Source: Lachnospiraceae bacterium (GTDB lineage Bacteria; Bacillota; Clostridia; Lachnospirales; Lachnospiraceae). Taken from it: DNA of 7,093 nucleotides. Below the pieces are notes generated by a model. That model worked only from the letters and a program-made list of their open reading frames with translations, had not been told where the DNA came from and ran no database searches. This document shows positions 7,035 through 7,093 of the stretch, piece by piece; position 1 is the first letter of the stretch, and every line of letters begins with the position of its first letter. Both the position numbers and the translations under genes were made by a program. The stretch spans positions 1-7,093 of the forward strand of contig JAFUUM010000026.1 of assembly GCA_017477805.1 (NCBI GenBank). Reading direction: 5' to 3'.

Positions 7035-7093
7035 CTTTGACCGCTTTTCTTTTACTTTTCTTCGCTTCAACAGGCGGATGATACTCCGCGTTA

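Overview
The window reads as a piece of a Clostridia chromosome of moderate G+C, most likely Lachnospiraceae or a close relative. The grounds are a T-box riboswitch ahead of an aminoacyl-tRNA synthetase gene, an AGGAG-type ribosome binding site and a long clostridial-type isoleucyl-tRNA synthetase. The family-level placement is inference. All supported genes lie on the minus strand, so the window is read from right to left.

Layout in transcription order: (1) 5118-7034 encodes a multi-spanning membrane protein with the look of a GT-C (GT39/PMT-like) glycosyltransferase. (2) A sigma-A-type promoter (5088-5116) begins one base after that gene's stop codon. (3) A leader of about 400 nt (about 5080 to 4678) holds a T-box riboswitch with an isoleucine AUC specifier, a tRNA-acceptor-binding bulge and a competing intrinsic terminator. 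(4) ileS (1543-4677) encodes isoleucyl-tRNA synthetase. (5) After a 20-nt gap, a second membrane glycosyltransferase-like gene (GtrII-like) starts at 1522 and runs off the left edge; 507 codons are visible and no stop is reached.

The leader should sense uncharged tRNA-Ile and let transcription continue into ileS only when isoleucyl-tRNA is scarce. No terminator is visible between ileS and the GtrII-like gene, or between the GT39-like gene and the leader. Read-through from upstream would therefore also meet the T-box terminator, and the downstream membrane protein is probably placed under isoleucine control. A housekeeping synthetase is thus wedged between two envelope-glycan genes.

The most unusual feature is the T-box itself. 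Stem I appears to carry a roughly 78-nt insertion of three consecutive hairpins on its 3' strand just above the specifier loop. In addition, the T-box sequence departs from the usual consensus downstream of the UGGN bulge, although a plausible antiterminator can still be drawn. I saw no mobile elements, CRISPR arrays, tRNA or rRNA genes.
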